Part shown: positions 45,353-54,504 of the stretch, one piece after another
Layout of the letters: the number at the start of each line of letters is the position of its first letter
Position numbering within the stretch: the stretch's first letter is position 1
Assembly: GCA_039545355.1 (NCBI GenBank)
Contig: BCJJ01000007.1
Location: 1,302,001-1,366,000 of the forward strand
Length of the DNA: 64,000 bases
DNA from: Trichosporon coremiiforme
Lineage: Eukaryota > Basidiomycota > Tremellomycetes > Trichosporonales > Trichosporonaceae
Direction of reading: 5' to 3'
The notes under the pieces: generated by a model
The model's database searches: none
What the model saw: the letters and a program-made list of their open reading frames with translations, nothing else
Told to the model about the DNA's origin: nothing
Translations under genes and position numbers: made by a program

Positions 45353-48300
45353 ATGCAGCCAGTCGCTTCCTCATCCAAGATGAGGCTGCCGCGACGGCCG
45401 GCACGGATAGCTGCCTCGACAGCGACGTTTGTTCTCGCCCTCACAGCACCATATCTTGCCGCTGCACGACCGCTGCCGGACAGCTCGACTGCTTCATTGA
45501 CCCTCCCTCCCCTCGCCAACTCGACCTCCTCCAACTTCCCCTCTCAACACTCGCATCCTTCTAACCTGACAGAGTCAGCATTGCTCGCAACCTTGCGCGG
45601 GTTAGAGCGTCTTGCCCAGACCTCTTCGGTCGGCCCCTTGAAACAGACCGATAATCCAGATTGGCCCGACATGGACTGGACCAAACTGCCTTATGCCCAA
45701 GCAGCAGTCGACGCGCTTCCGAAGAACCTCAACTTTCCAGAGGGCTATATTGTTCTGGAGCAGGAGATGACGCCAGGCTTTGTCATTCTCTCATACTTTA
45801 TCTCACTCGTCGGATCGCTTTGCACCCTCGAGCTACTGATTCGACGAACGTCCAACCGAGGACTATCCAACATTGCCTTCTTAACTGCTGCGGGCATCTG
45901 TTTCGGCGCTGTGTCTACCTTCGCCATGCACTTCGTCGGCAACCAAGCTCTCGCCCTCTACCACCCGCTGGACTCGAAGCGCCACGCGCTGTACCTCACC
46001 TACTCGGCAGGCTTCACCGTCTTGTCCATGGTGGCGTCATGCCTGGCCATGATCTTCGCCTTCTTTGTTATGGGTACAGACGTCAGTCTGGGAACGCGCC
46101 CGCGCATTTTCAGGCGGAGGAACTCGACCGAACTGCGAAGGCACGAGACGATGGAGCGCTGGAAGGCGCAGCGCCCCCACATCAAGGCGACGAATGTGGA
46201 CACCATTTTCGCCCAAGCCGGTATGAGCGGCGGCTGGTCGCTTTCCAGCCAGACTCCCTCGTCGACGCGTCGAACATGGTATCAGAAGCTCATGCGGCGA
46301 AATGCCCCGCCAGAGTCCCGTTTTGGAGACTTCGAGGACGACGACGTCCTGGACGAGTCTTCTCTTGTGAAGCGCGACAAGGATTTGGATGAGCTCAACT
46401 TCCGCCTGGGCCGTGATGCTGTCCGAGCCGAGCTCGACCGCCGCCAGTTAGTCGGTGCTGCGCACCTGCCTGCCACCGAGTCGCCCAGCACCACCCCCGA
46501 CACCTCGCTGCGCGGTATGCCCATGCACATGATGATGGGTCTTGGCGGCACATCTACGTTCATCAGGTCCCCCCTGGCTCCGTACTACTCGGCGGACGAC
46601 ACTGCGCTTGGCACTATCAACTCCACGCGGTCCCGCACCCCGCCTTCCCCGGTAAATGAACTGTTCGCCACGAGCTACCAGTTCCCGCCCAGGACACCCC
46701 ACCCAGTGGACTCGCAAACGCATCTGATCCCGAAAGCAGATGGGTCCACTTCGTCCCTCGTGTCATCCGTGCCTACCTTTCCCCGCCCCTATGCACCCAT
46801 CCTCGAGAGCACGACGCCCCCTCAGATCTACACCCCACCCCAGCATATTGCGACTGGCCGCCGGTCGTCCTACCCAGCCCTTGCAGCCGCCCCGCTGCCG
46901 CGCGCCGCTCCTCCTACCACAGCTCTGGCTAGAATCCAGAGTCTGCCTGAGAACGACGCCGACAGCAATGGCGGCCCGTACCGCGACTCCTCCGAGTCGT
47001 CCAAGGACAACCAGGCCAACGGCTCGGGGTCGGACGAGAACACGATCGACATGCACATCGATCATCTCGATCACGTCCTGTACGATGACGAACCCTTCCG
47101 CCTGCGCAAGGCTGGATGGCGCGAGGAATTGCGTGACAAGATTCAGGCCGGCGCCCCCCTTACGAAACGCGAGAGGGCGTTGCGCTTCTTCGGTCTGGAC
47201 ATTGTTACACTGAGCGACATCGTTAAGGTTGTTCTCACGGGCACATTCGCAGGCTGGGGCGTTGCTGCCATGCACTACGTCGGCCAGATCTCCATCAGCG
47301 ACATCCCTTACATCGGCTACCGGATAGCGTACGTCGTCGGCTCTGTCGTCATTGCTTCTGGTGCTGTGTGCGTGGCGCTCTACATCATGTTCATCATGCT
47401 GCGTCCAAAGCTCAAGCACTCCTGGGCCTCAAAGATCGTGGTCGGTCTCATCCTCGCTGGAGCGGTGTGCGGCATGCATTACACTGCGATGATGGGTACC
47501 ATCTATGGCTGGCCAATGGATAAGAAGCCCGATAGGGGCGCGGAGATGAGCGCCAACAAGCGCGCGATCACCGGCCTCGTAGCTGCGCTAGCGTTCGTGG
47601 CATGCCTCGGAGTCGCCACCTTCATCCTTGTGAACTCGATTCGTGACAGGAAGGAACGCGCGCGCCGCCGTCGCATCGTCGTCGCCTCTGTTCTACTCGA
47701 CGAACAGGGTCGCATGCTTGTCAGCGCCATCGATGGTCTGCTGCCTATGTGCGACATTGCGTCCCTCACTCCGCGTGATGTGAAGAAGAAGAACCAGAAG
47801 CACATCCACGACCAGCTTGACCTGACAACTGCTAACGACGCGTTCGTCCAGTCCCTCAAGATGTCGTGGTCGTGGCGCAACCCGTTCTGGTCCGCCATGA
47901 ATCCCTTCGCGTCCGTTACGGATCTGCTGACAGGCAACTCGATGGAGGACACATCCACCGAGATGTCGGGCTTTGCTGCGCCCACTCTCGGACGCCGCCC
48001 CTCGACGTTCACGAACGCCGAGTCAGTCGTCTCGGGGCATTCGCAGCCGACCCAGCGACTCTCGGTCGCGCGCTTCCTGGAGCGGTTCGCTCTCGCCGCT
48101 ACGCAGCTCTCAGTCCGTCTGACCGGTCAGCAGAACGGCATCGGCCGTCTCGGTGTTCTTTACGACCACATCCTGACTACGGGCTGGGTGAACCTGAGCA
48201 AGAATGAGCGGGTGCCCAAGGGTCAGCTGATCTTCCTCGTGCGCCGCATCTCGTCTGCGCGTGAGAAGTCGGACCTGCTCTCGAGGCACTTCATCTTCGC

Positions 48301-49447
48301 GCCCCCTTCAGCGGTGGCGACCGCCCTGCACAAGACACTGTCGACGCCGTACAACAACGTGATGCCGCTGCTGGAGGACATGCGCGGCTTTGTCGACACG
48401 AGCATGCGCATGACTCTCCGCCCCAACACGCTGTACGCCGGTGTCGTCGTCGTGCAGGCTACGCCATTCGACGGGCTCCGCATCCTGCTCGACAAGCAGA
48501 ACCGCTCCCAACTGCCCATGCGCGAGGTCTGCACCTTCTCGACCCTGTCCGGACTGCCGGTCAATGCCACCCGAGACGAGATTCTCTCCGGTACGCTCGA
48601 GGAGATTGGCGAGGCGGCCAGCTGGCTCGAGGGCATGACTTTGCTCTCGGTCATCTCCCGCAACATGAACCCGGAGGGTACTCGCGTCGGTGGACCGCGT
48701 GTGGGCCGTCTGCTGTCGGCGCTCGAGCGTGCGATCATTCCGCTCATGGACGACCTGCTGTCGCAGGACGACATGGCGTACATCCTCCCTCGCCTGCAGC
48801 TGCACCCACTGCTCGTGCCTCTGACTCCCGCTACGCCCGGCGTCAACGGACACCCTGGCTGGGCCGCGCCGCACATGCTGGTGTTCTACGCGAACTACGA
48901 TTTTGCGGTGCGCTCCTTCGCTGAGGAGTGGGCGCCGTTCTCGCTTTTCCGCGCGCAGAACGAGTGCGTTATGGCGTCCAAGATCAACCGTCTCGAGCGT
49001 GCTGCCGAGGCAGCTGCGGCGCTGCAGCGCACGACTCCTCGTGCGCCCTCGCCCACGCTTCTGCCAGGCACACCTCTGTTGCCCATTACGCCTCTGCCCG
49101 TGGGCTCCCCTGCTCTGCCGCCGAGCACGCCAACGGACATCGCGGCCAGGTACAACTTTGGCCGCCGCCCGAGCAAGGTGCAGTTCCAGGAACCCGACCC
49201 GCGGGATGCGCCGAGCCCCGTCCCAACGAACAGCGACACGGTGTCGAGTCGCGAGCGCCCGGCGCCGCGCCGCTCGTCCCTCGCCCGCACCGCCGTGATG
49301 AGCAGTACGGCCGAGAGCCCCATGATTGGCGTCGGCGTCTGGGACCCCAATTGGCTCATCAACCTGCTGCGCACGCACCTGCGCGCCGAGCCCGAGATGA
49401 TCGGAAAGGAGACAGAGCAGGAGCCCGAGATGGCGATCAGCGTCTAG
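45353..49447 (+). CDS. Large MHYT-domain membrane protein
   Basis: A 1364-residue intronless protein. After a hydrophobic N-terminus (about residues 18-40, a possible signal peptide) come three membrane segments near 142-165, 172-200 and 218-242, then a cytosolic-looking Ser/Thr/Pro-rich insert of about 380 residues, then four more membrane segments near 625-650, 665-690, 698-722 and 740-765. MHYT-type motifs stand at about residue 192 (MHFVG), 640 (MHYVG) and 708 (MHYTAMMG), each beside a membrane helix as in the bacterial seven-helix MHYT sensor domain, where Met, His and Tyr are proposed to bind a metal such as copper and sense small gases. The C-terminal 500 residues hold a soluble domain of unknown function. 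A sensory or signalling role is inferred; no bacterial-type GGDEF/EAL output is present. The ATG at 45353 is the first; one at 45380 is an alternative. Confidence 0.85.
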   Translation: MQPVASSSKMRLPRRPARIAASTATFVLALTAPYLAAARPLPDSSTASLTLPPLANSTSSNFPSQHSHPSNLTESALLATLRGLERLAQTSSVGPLKQTDNPDWPDMDWTKLPYAQAAVDALPKNLNFPEGYIVLEQEMTPGFVILSYFISLVGSLCTLELLIRRTSNRGLSNIAFLTAAGICFGAVSTFAMHFVGNQALALYHPLDSKRHALYLTYSAGFTVLSMVASCLAMIFAFFVMGTDVSLGTRPRIFRRRNSTELRRHETMERWKAQRPHIKATNVDTIFAQAGMSGGWSLSSQTPSSTRRTWYQKLMRRNAPPESRFGDFEDDDVLDESSLVKRDKDLDELNFRLGRDAVRAELDRRQLVGAAHLPATESPSTTPDTSLRGMPMHMMMGLGGTSTFIRSPLAPYYSADDTALGTINSTRSRTPPSPVNELFATSYQFPPRTPHPVDSQTHLIPKADGSTSSLVSSVPTFPRPYAPILESTTPPQIYTPPQHIATGRRSSYPALAAAPLPRAAPPTTALARIQSLPENDADSNGGPYRDSSESSKDNQANGSGSDENTIDMHIDHLDHVLYDDEPFRLRKAGWREELRDKIQAGAPLTKRERALRFFGLDIVTLSDIVKVVLTGTFAGWGVAAMHYVGQISISDIPYIGYRIAYVVGSVVIASGAVCVALYIMFIMLRPKLKHSWASKIVVGLILAGAVCGMHYTAMMGTIYGWPMDKKPDRGAEMSANKRAITGLVAALAFVACLGVATFILVNSIRDRKERARRRRIVVASVLLDEQGRMLVSAIDGLLPMCDIASLTPRDVKKKNQKHIHDQLDLTTANDAFVQSLKMSWSWRNPFWSAMNPFASVTDLLTGNSMEDTSTEMSGFAAPTLGRRPSTFTNAESVVSGHSQPTQRLSVARFLERFALAATQLSVRLTGQQNGIGRLGVLYDHILTTGWVNLSKNERVPKGQLIFLVRRISSAREKSDLLSRHFIFAPPSAVATALHKTLSTPYNNVMPLLEDMRGFVDTSMRMTLRPNTLYAGVVVVQATPFDGLRILLDKQNRSQLPMREVCTFSTLSGLPVNATRDEILSGTLEEIGEAASWLEGMTLLSVISRNMNPEGTRVGGPRVGRLLSALERAIIPLMDDLLSQDDMAYILPRLQLHPLLVPLTPATPGVNGHPGWAAPHMLVFYANYDFAVRSFAEEWAPFSLFRAQNECVMASKINRLERAAEAAAALQRTTPRAPSPTLLPGTPLLPITPLPVGSPALPPSTPTDIAARYNFGRRPSKVQFQEPDPRDAPSPVPTNSDTVSSRERPAPRRSSLARTAVMSSTAESPMIGVGVWDPNWLINLLRTHLRAEPEMIGKETEQEPEMAISV

Positions 49448-49590
49448 GTTATTTTTGATTTACGAGTTTGAATAATCATATACAACTGTTGTTTTAGTAT
49501 GAAACCCACCATCCACCCATGCATCTTGGCATATTCATTTTCCTCCTTGCTCTAAAATATGCTGCATGAGATTCTGTGCTATGATACAAT

Positions 49591-50848
49591 CTATGAATGC
49601 CTCGGGAGTGCCGAGACCTGCGCGTTCACCTCGTCGATGAGGTCCCACTGACCCCAGCCCGAGACGACGGCCGAGATGAGGATCCACGTCCGTGCCAGAA
49701 CGGCGTCGACGCTCTCATCGTCTGGCGGCCGTTTCGGCGACTCGGAGCGGGGCGCTGCGTCCCTCTCGTTCTTCCAGCGTGCACCGAGCGCCCATTCCGG
49801 CTCGACGCCCTTGTTCTCCTCCTTCTCCCCTGGCCCGTTGCAGGCGACAGTCTGCACACCGTAGAAACCCTCCTTGTACGCGACTGGCTGAAGATGGTCC
49901 TCGCCCAGCGCCTCCTCCCAGCGTACCATGATCACGGACGCGAGGGTGCGCACGAGGTCGCGGAGCTGGGACTGTTGACTAGAGTCGAGGCGGCTGTCGA
50001 GGACGCAGAGCAGGGCGAAGATCCACCGCGCCCACAACGGTGACAAGGTGTCCGTCTCCCCGAGCCAGGTGCTGAAGTGTCCCAGGAGGGCGAGCGTGTC
50101 GTCCTGACGTCAGCTTCAAAAGACCCACCTGCCAGCTGGGGCGTTTGCATGGCCACTGCCCAGGAAGCGCATTTGTACTCACGGTATCGAGTCCAGCGAG
50201 GAGGGACACGAGCGGCTCCCGCCCCTCCCGTGGCCGGGCGGGTTTCGGCGGCGCGTTCATCGCCTCCTCCTCGTCCATGTCTTCGTCCTCGTCTTCCTCG
50301 TCCCCTTCATCGTCGCCTTCGATGTATGCGCGCCAGTCTTCCTCGTCCTCAATGTCTGGTGGTGACGGGTAGGGGCACTCGAGCGATGGTGACGGGGGCC
50401 AGTGCCTGGCGATCTGCGCTTTGTACGCCTTGAAGTGCGCTGCGTTCACAACCTCCCAGGACTCCTTTGGCAGGGCAGGGTGCCTTCCCTGCTCCACCTC
50501 CACTGTCACTTTTGATGGCGCCTCGATGACGGAGTAGGAGGCTGGTGGCTCGACGCGTGTGTAGAAAGGGAGCGAGGCGGCTTCGCGGCTGTGGTTGTCA
50601 GCTGATACTGTGACAAAGAACAGGCAGCTGAAGACAAAGTTCCCCGAACAAGATGTACCAAGCCAAAGGGGTAATGGACACGATATCCGCTGAAGAGATA
50701 GGAAAGTTACTCACTTGGCAAGAGCGAGGTAGGTCGCACCATCCTCTGCGTTGCCGTCGAAGTCGTCCCCGAGGTCCGCGACGGGAAGAACTTGCCCGGA
50801 AGCGGGAGCTTCGGTGACCTCCTCGTTTTGTCTCCGTCGCTTGCCCAT
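49591..50848 (-). CDS. Gemin2/SIP1-like SMN-complex protein
   Basis: Three exons (50848-50715, 50588-50183, 50103-49591), introns of 126 and 79 nt, encode 350 residues. It opens MGKRRRQNEEV; the region VLPVADLGDDFDG ... DGATYLALANREAASLP matches the N-terminal Gemin2 segment that binds Sm proteins. After an acidic Asp/Glu-rich stretch (about 130-160), the helical half has LALLGHFSTWLGE, PLWARWIFALLCVLDSRLD and a C-terminal ARTWILISAVVSGWGQWDL block typical of the SIP1 family (yeast Brr1). The family helps load Sm rings on spliceosomal snRNAs. A highly charged insert lies between the two conserved halves. It is convergent with the MHYT gene (143 bp) and head to head with chorismate synthase. 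Assignment is by pattern of conserved blocks, so I am fairly but not fully sure. Confidence 0.78.
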
Positions 50849-51135
50849 GGTGACTGGGTGAGGTGTAAAACAGCAACAACAACAAGCTGCTCGCCTCAGC
50901 GGTCACTTCCAGACGTCACTGAAGGTAAACGGACCAACTTTATTCACGTGACTTGGACTACACGTGATGGCGACGCGCTCCAAGCACAAGCTCGAGCGGA
51001 CGAATTCAGCGGGGAGATTGGTTCCGCCCTGGCTCGCCGAGTCGATCCCAAAAGTCGGGCAGCACTCGGACGTCGGGCTGCAGCCAGGCCGAACTTTTCT
51101 GCTGATCTAGCCGACTCTCTCTACCTCAAACCACC
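50849..51135. promoter_or_regulatory. Bidirectional promoter Gemin2-like/chorismate synthase
   Basis: 287 bp separate two divergent start codons. It contains TCACGTGA (CACGTG E-box at 50945-50950), a second CACGTG-like ACACGTGA near 50960, and GACGTCA near 50912. E-boxes are bound by bHLH factors such as Cbf1/Pho4 types; which factor acts here is unknown. Confidence 0.55.
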
Positions 51136-52332
51136 ATGTCCTCCTTCGGCACCAACTACCGCGTCCACACTTACGGCGAGTCGCACTGCAAGTCGGTCGG
51201 CGCCATCATCGACGGCGTCCCGCCCGGACTCAAGCTCACGAACGAGGATATCCAGGTCCAGCTCTCGCGCAGGCGTCCGGGCCAGAGCGACATTACGACG
51301 CCGCGCTCCGAGTTCGACACCGTCCAGATCCAGTCCGGTACCGAGCACGGCGTCACCCTCGGCACCCCGATTGGCCTCCTTGTCCAGAACAAGGACCAGC
51401 GCCCGCATGACTACACCGAGACCGATCTCTACCCCCGCCCGTCGCACGCCGACTACACCTACCTCGCCAAGTACGGCGTGAAGGCTAGCAGTGGAGGTGG
51501 CCGCGCGAGCGCGCGTGAGACGATCGGCCGTGTTGCTGCCGGAGCCATCGCCGAGAAGTACCTGAAGGAGGCTCTCGGCGTCGACATCGTCGCCTACGTC
51601 AGCAGCGTCGGCAACGTCTCGCTTCCTTTCGCCCAGAATGACGACGAGGTCATCGGCAAGGAGTACCTCGAGCTCCTCAGCACCGTTACCCGTGAGCAGG
51701 TCGACGAGGAGATTACCCGCTGCCCGCACAAGGAGACGAGCGAGAAGATGGAGGCCAAGATCCGTGAGGCCAAGGCCCGCAACGACTCGCTCGGCGGAAC
51801 GATTACCTGTGTCATCCGCAACCCTCCCCTCGGCCTGGGAGAGCCCTGCTTCGACAAGCTTGAGGCCGTCCTCGCCCACGCCATGCTCAGCATTCCCTCT
51901 ACCAAGGGCTTCGAGATCGGCTCCGGCTTCCGCGGTGCGGAGTACCCTGGCTCCGTCCACAATGACCCCTTCGAGGCGCATCCAGACGGCGGAAACCGCC
52001 TCCGCACGACTACCAACTGGTCCGGTGGAATCCAGGGCGGTATCTCGAACGGCGAGGACATCTACTTCCGTGTCGCCTTCAAGCCTCCTGCCACCATCTC
52101 CCAGGAGCAGAACACTGCCCAGTACGACGGCACCACCGGCACCCTCGCCACCCGCGGAAGGCACGACCCCTGTGTTCTCCCCCGCGCCATCCCCATTGTC
52201 GAGACCATGGCCGCCATTGCCATCATGGACATGACCCTCCAGCAGAACGCCCGCAAGGCTGCCTCTGCCCTCCTCCCCCCTGTCGACTCTCTCCCCCCGA
52301 CCATGGTCTTCCCCGGACAGCGCAAGGCCTAA
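51136..52332 (+). CDS. ARO2: Chorismate synthase
   Basis: A 398-residue single-exon enzyme, full length for the family. It performs the last shikimate-pathway step, converting EPSP to chorismate with reduced FMN, in the cytosol; fungal forms usually also reduce FMN with NADPH. All three family signatures are visible: [19 protein letters not shown] near the start, the [17 protein letters not shown] stretch at about 120-136 and [16 protein letters not shown] near 345. [13 protein letters not shown] and the [13 protein letters not shown] region that contacts substrate and FMN are present. The ATG at 51136 directly precedes the conserved [15 protein letters not shown] start. It is head to head with the Gemin2-like gene. 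The protein seems intact with no missing active-site residues. Confidence 0.97.
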   Translation: MSSFGTNYRVHTYGESHCKSVGAIIDGVPPGLKLTNEDIQVQLSRRRPGQSDITTPRSEFDTVQIQSGTEHGVTLGTPIGLLVQNKDQRPHDYTETDLYPRPSHADYTYLAKYGVKASSGGGRASARETIGRVAAGAIAEKYLKEALGVDIVAYVSSVGNVSLPFAQNDDEVIGKEYLELLSTVTREQVDEEITRCPHKETSEKMEAKIREAKARNDSLGGTITCVIRNPPLGLGEPCFDKLEAVLAHAMLSIPSTKGFEIGSGFRGAEYPGSVHNDPFEAHPDGGNRLRTTTNWSGGIQGGISNGEDIYFRVAFKPPATISQEQNTAQYDGTTGTLATRGRHDPCVLPRAIPIVETMAAIAIMDMTLQQNARKAASALLPPVDSLPPTMVFPGQRKA

Positions 52333-52594
52333 GAGGAGCAAGTTGTGAAGCTCTCCTCCACTAAAACTTAGATTAGACCTCGGATATGGATACGCGTTGG
52401 TTTCTTAGTGCACTAATGGAACTGCGGCTCAAATGGCACTCACAGCAGGCTACTGACACTACTCCTCTGACCACAGAACCCCCATTCGGTTGCCACCTCT
52501 CCGTGAAGACACTCCTCGCCTTCCTTCCCTGTGCAAGCTGCCAACGCTTCAAAAAGCACCTTGAAGCCTTCGCGGACTCCTCGGCGCACGTTGT
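52333..52594. other. Intergenic region before the tRNA cluster
   Basis: 262 bp. A run of five A on the plus strand (52552-52556), i.e. T5 on the minus strand, is the likely Pol III terminator of the first tRNA-Thr gene. Confidence 0.55.
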
Positions 52595-52687
52595 TGCCTT
52601 CTACCCGAATCGAACGGGTGACCGTTCCATAGCAAGACTCAAAGAGACACTACTAGTGGAAAATTCTAGCCACTGAACTAAGAAGGC
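52595..52687 (-). tRNA. tRNA-Thr(AGT), copy 1, 20-nt intron
   Basis: Acceptor GCCTTCT/AGAAGGC is perfect, D arm GTTC/GAAT, anticodon stem TTCCA/TGGAA, loop CTAGTA(intron)A giving anticodon AGT, T arm ACCCG-TTCGATT-CGGGT, discriminator A. The loop CTAGTAA matches eukaryotic tRNA-Thr(AGT). Mature length 73 nt. Intron begins GTGTCTC. T5 terminator about 39 bp downstream. Confidence 0.9.
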
Positions 52688-53038
52688 CGAGCGCTGATTG
52701 TCTCGGCGCCGGACGGAGTTCGGAGACCCGCGGGGCTGCCGATGTCACGCACGGTTACGTTCTCTCGGAAGTCTGCCTATGTCCTGGAGGTGCTCAAGCA
52801 AAGGGGGTCTTCGGGGGCAAAGACCGAGCAGTAGGGTGGTCAGCGGGCAGTCCTGGTTAGGACGGTGGAACAACAGGCGCAAGCGCAGGCAAGCGTGACG
52901 CAGCCACAGGCACTTACGCCCACTTAGGGGCGCAGACGTGGCACTATCACTGCATAGCCCGCCTAAACTCTCTACGAGAGCACGTCTCACTCGCAAAAAG
53001 GGTCAGCCTCGCTCTTGCGAGCTCGGCCCACCGTGCGC
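52688..53038. other. tRNA cluster spacer
   Basis: 351 bp between two tRNA-Thr genes. A five-A tract on the plus strand (T5 on the minus strand) near 52994 marks the terminator of copy 2. No other gene is supported. Confidence 0.55.
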
Positions 53039-53139
53039 TGCCTTCTACCCGAATCGAACGGGTGACCGTTCCATAGCAATGCGACGCCGAGACGCCACGA
53101 ACTACTAGTGGAAAATTCTAGCCACTGAACTAAGAAGGC
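53039..53139 (-). tRNA. tRNA-Thr(AGT), copy 2, 28-nt intron
   Basis: Mature sequence identical by eye to copy 1, with the same anticodon AGT. The intron is 28 nt, starting GTTCGTGG, longest of the set and unrelated in sequence to the others. T5 terminator about 40 bp downstream. Confidence 0.9.
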
Positions 53140-53389
53140 GGAACGACTATCGTCCACGACGGAGACGGAACTCCGAGGCCGCTCACAGTCGCCCCACTCC
53201 CTGGACACCTTCACTAACCATCACACGACGTCTTCCGGGCTCCTCCAGACGGTCACGTTGAGCGGTTGGTTCGACATTTGGGCTCTTGCCTTCGAAGTGC
53301 CACTGCGTACACTACAACCTACACTAAGGCTTCCAGACGGCAGCGAGGAGCCTCAAAAAGGTTGCGTAAGTCTTGCGGACCTCTGCGGC

Positions 53390-53470
53390 TGCCTACTACC
53401 CGAATCGAACGGGTGACCGTTCCCTTGTAAGACTACGAAAGGAAAATCCTAACCACTAGACGAAGCAGGC
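53390..53470 (-). tRNA. tRNA-Thr(CGT) with about 8-nt intron
   Basis: Acceptor GCCTGCT/AGTAGGC (one G-U), D arm GTCT/GGAT, anticodon stem TTCCT/GGGAA (one U-G), loop TTCGTA(intron)A, anticodon CGT; T arm ACCCG-TTCGATT-CGGGT and variable loop CGGTC equal those of the tRNA-Thr(AGT) copies. The D arm resembles tRNA-Glu, but the anticodon position gives Thr. The 8-nt intron GTCTTACA is very short and its boundary is inferred from the 73-nt mature length. T5 terminator near 53355. Confidence 0.78.
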
Positions 53471-53894
53471 GATGCACGCTGACTTGATCCATCCGGCCTG
53501 CTCGTCAGCGGCCCCCGCGGAGCGCAGAAGCTGACCAAAATAGAGCGACTCCATCTGATGGGAGAACGCGCATCAATTCTTGACTCGGGAGGCAGCTGCC
53601 ACGAAACTACAGGTTAAGTCGAAGACAGGAAGGGGGACGATGACCGGAGAGTCCTGTCACCCTGACTACGGTAAGCGCAAACTCTGCTCCATAATCTGCT
53701 CTCAAACACTCAACTTGTTTGCAGGACTCTTATTTAGAATCACCTCCGGTTGTGCCACGGACGCAGGGAGTTGGGCAGACGTCGAGGTCACGGCAGTTCG
53801 ACGCATCCCCCGAAGGTGTCGAGAAACAATCACCCCGTCAAAAGTCTAAAAGACGGTCGAGGTACTCCTTCAAGTTCCCTTCCAGACGTTGGTA
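53471..53894. other. tRNA cluster spacer
   Basis: 424 bp with no supported gene; it includes an ACTC-rich stretch at 53690-53715 and AAAA tracts near 53840-53850 that could act as weak Pol III terminators for copy 3 of tRNA-Thr(AGT). Confidence 0.5.
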
Positions 53895-53985
53895 TGCCTT
53901 CTACCCGAATTCAACGGGTGACCGTTCCATAGTCCGATAATGTACCGCTACTAGTGGAAAATTCTAGCCACTGAACTAAGAAGGC
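53895..53985 (-). pseudogene. tRNA-Thr(AGT), copy 3, damaged B box
   Basis: Same acceptor, D and anticodon arms and 18-nt intron type as copy 4 (intron GCGGT...CGGACT), but the T loop reads TTGAATT instead of TTCGATT: the invariant C56 is G and position 57 is A. This breaks the internal B-box promoter GGTTCGA. Only T4 tracts follow downstream. It is probably a poorly transcribed or dead copy, though all helices still pair. Confidence 0.7.
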
Positions 53986-54256
53986 GAACTGGAAGAGTTC
54001 GAGGGCGCGGGCAGACGGACGCACCCCGGCACCCGCAACGCTGCGTGCAGCTTTTGAGGCCCATATAAACCCCTCGAAGCTCTACGCTGCTCCCCAATGC
54101 CGACCAGCTCTATAGGTGCAGCCGCAGGATCGTCTCAGGCTTGCGGAGGACGAACTTCTGCCCGCGAGGGCAGAGTGGCGTTCTCAGAAGATCAGGGAGA
54201 TTCCAAAAAGGGGCCTTTGGTCGAGTCTCTCTGGAGCTCTTCCAACGCGACTGCTC

Positions 54257-54347
54257 TGCCTTCTACCCGAATCGAACGGGTGACCGTTCCATAGTCCGAT
54301 GCAACACCGCTACTAGTGGAAAATTCTAGCCACTGAACTAAGAAGGC
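54257..54347 (-). tRNA. tRNA-Thr(AGT), copy 4, 18-nt intron
   Basis: Mature sequence as copy 1. The 18-nt intron GCGGTGTTGCATCGGACT is close to that of the damaged copy 3, so these two are recent duplicates. T5 terminator on the minus strand near 54211. Confidence 0.9.
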
Positions 54348-54469
54348 CGGAGACATGTTCCCGGCTTCGGTGCCGGAGTTCCGAGGCAGCCGGACTGAGG
54401 TGCGGTCTCTGTGGCAGGCCACCATCTACCTCGGGGTTTGCAACGAGTCTGTTCTACCAAACGAATGTT

Positions 54470-54504
54470 CATGCCATACAAACGAATGTTCTATAGACGC
54501 CCTT
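54470..54504. repeat. Short direct repeat CAAACGAATGTTC
   Basis: The 13-mer CAAACGAATGTTC occurs twice 20 bp apart (about 54458-54495) just past the 3' end of the glycosyltransferase gene. Exact limits of the feature are approximate. Confidence 0.6.

Noticed and set aside
51121..52341. A 406-codon minus-strand frame opposite chorismate synthase
   Set aside because: Shadow of ARO2 caused by codon bias; no recognisable domain.
53390..53470. tRNA-Glu reading of the tRNA-Thr(CGT) gene
   Set aside because: The D arm looks like tRNA-Glu, but aligning the anticodon stem with the Thr(AGT) genes puts CGT at 34-36, and the acceptor, variable loop and T arm agree with Thr.
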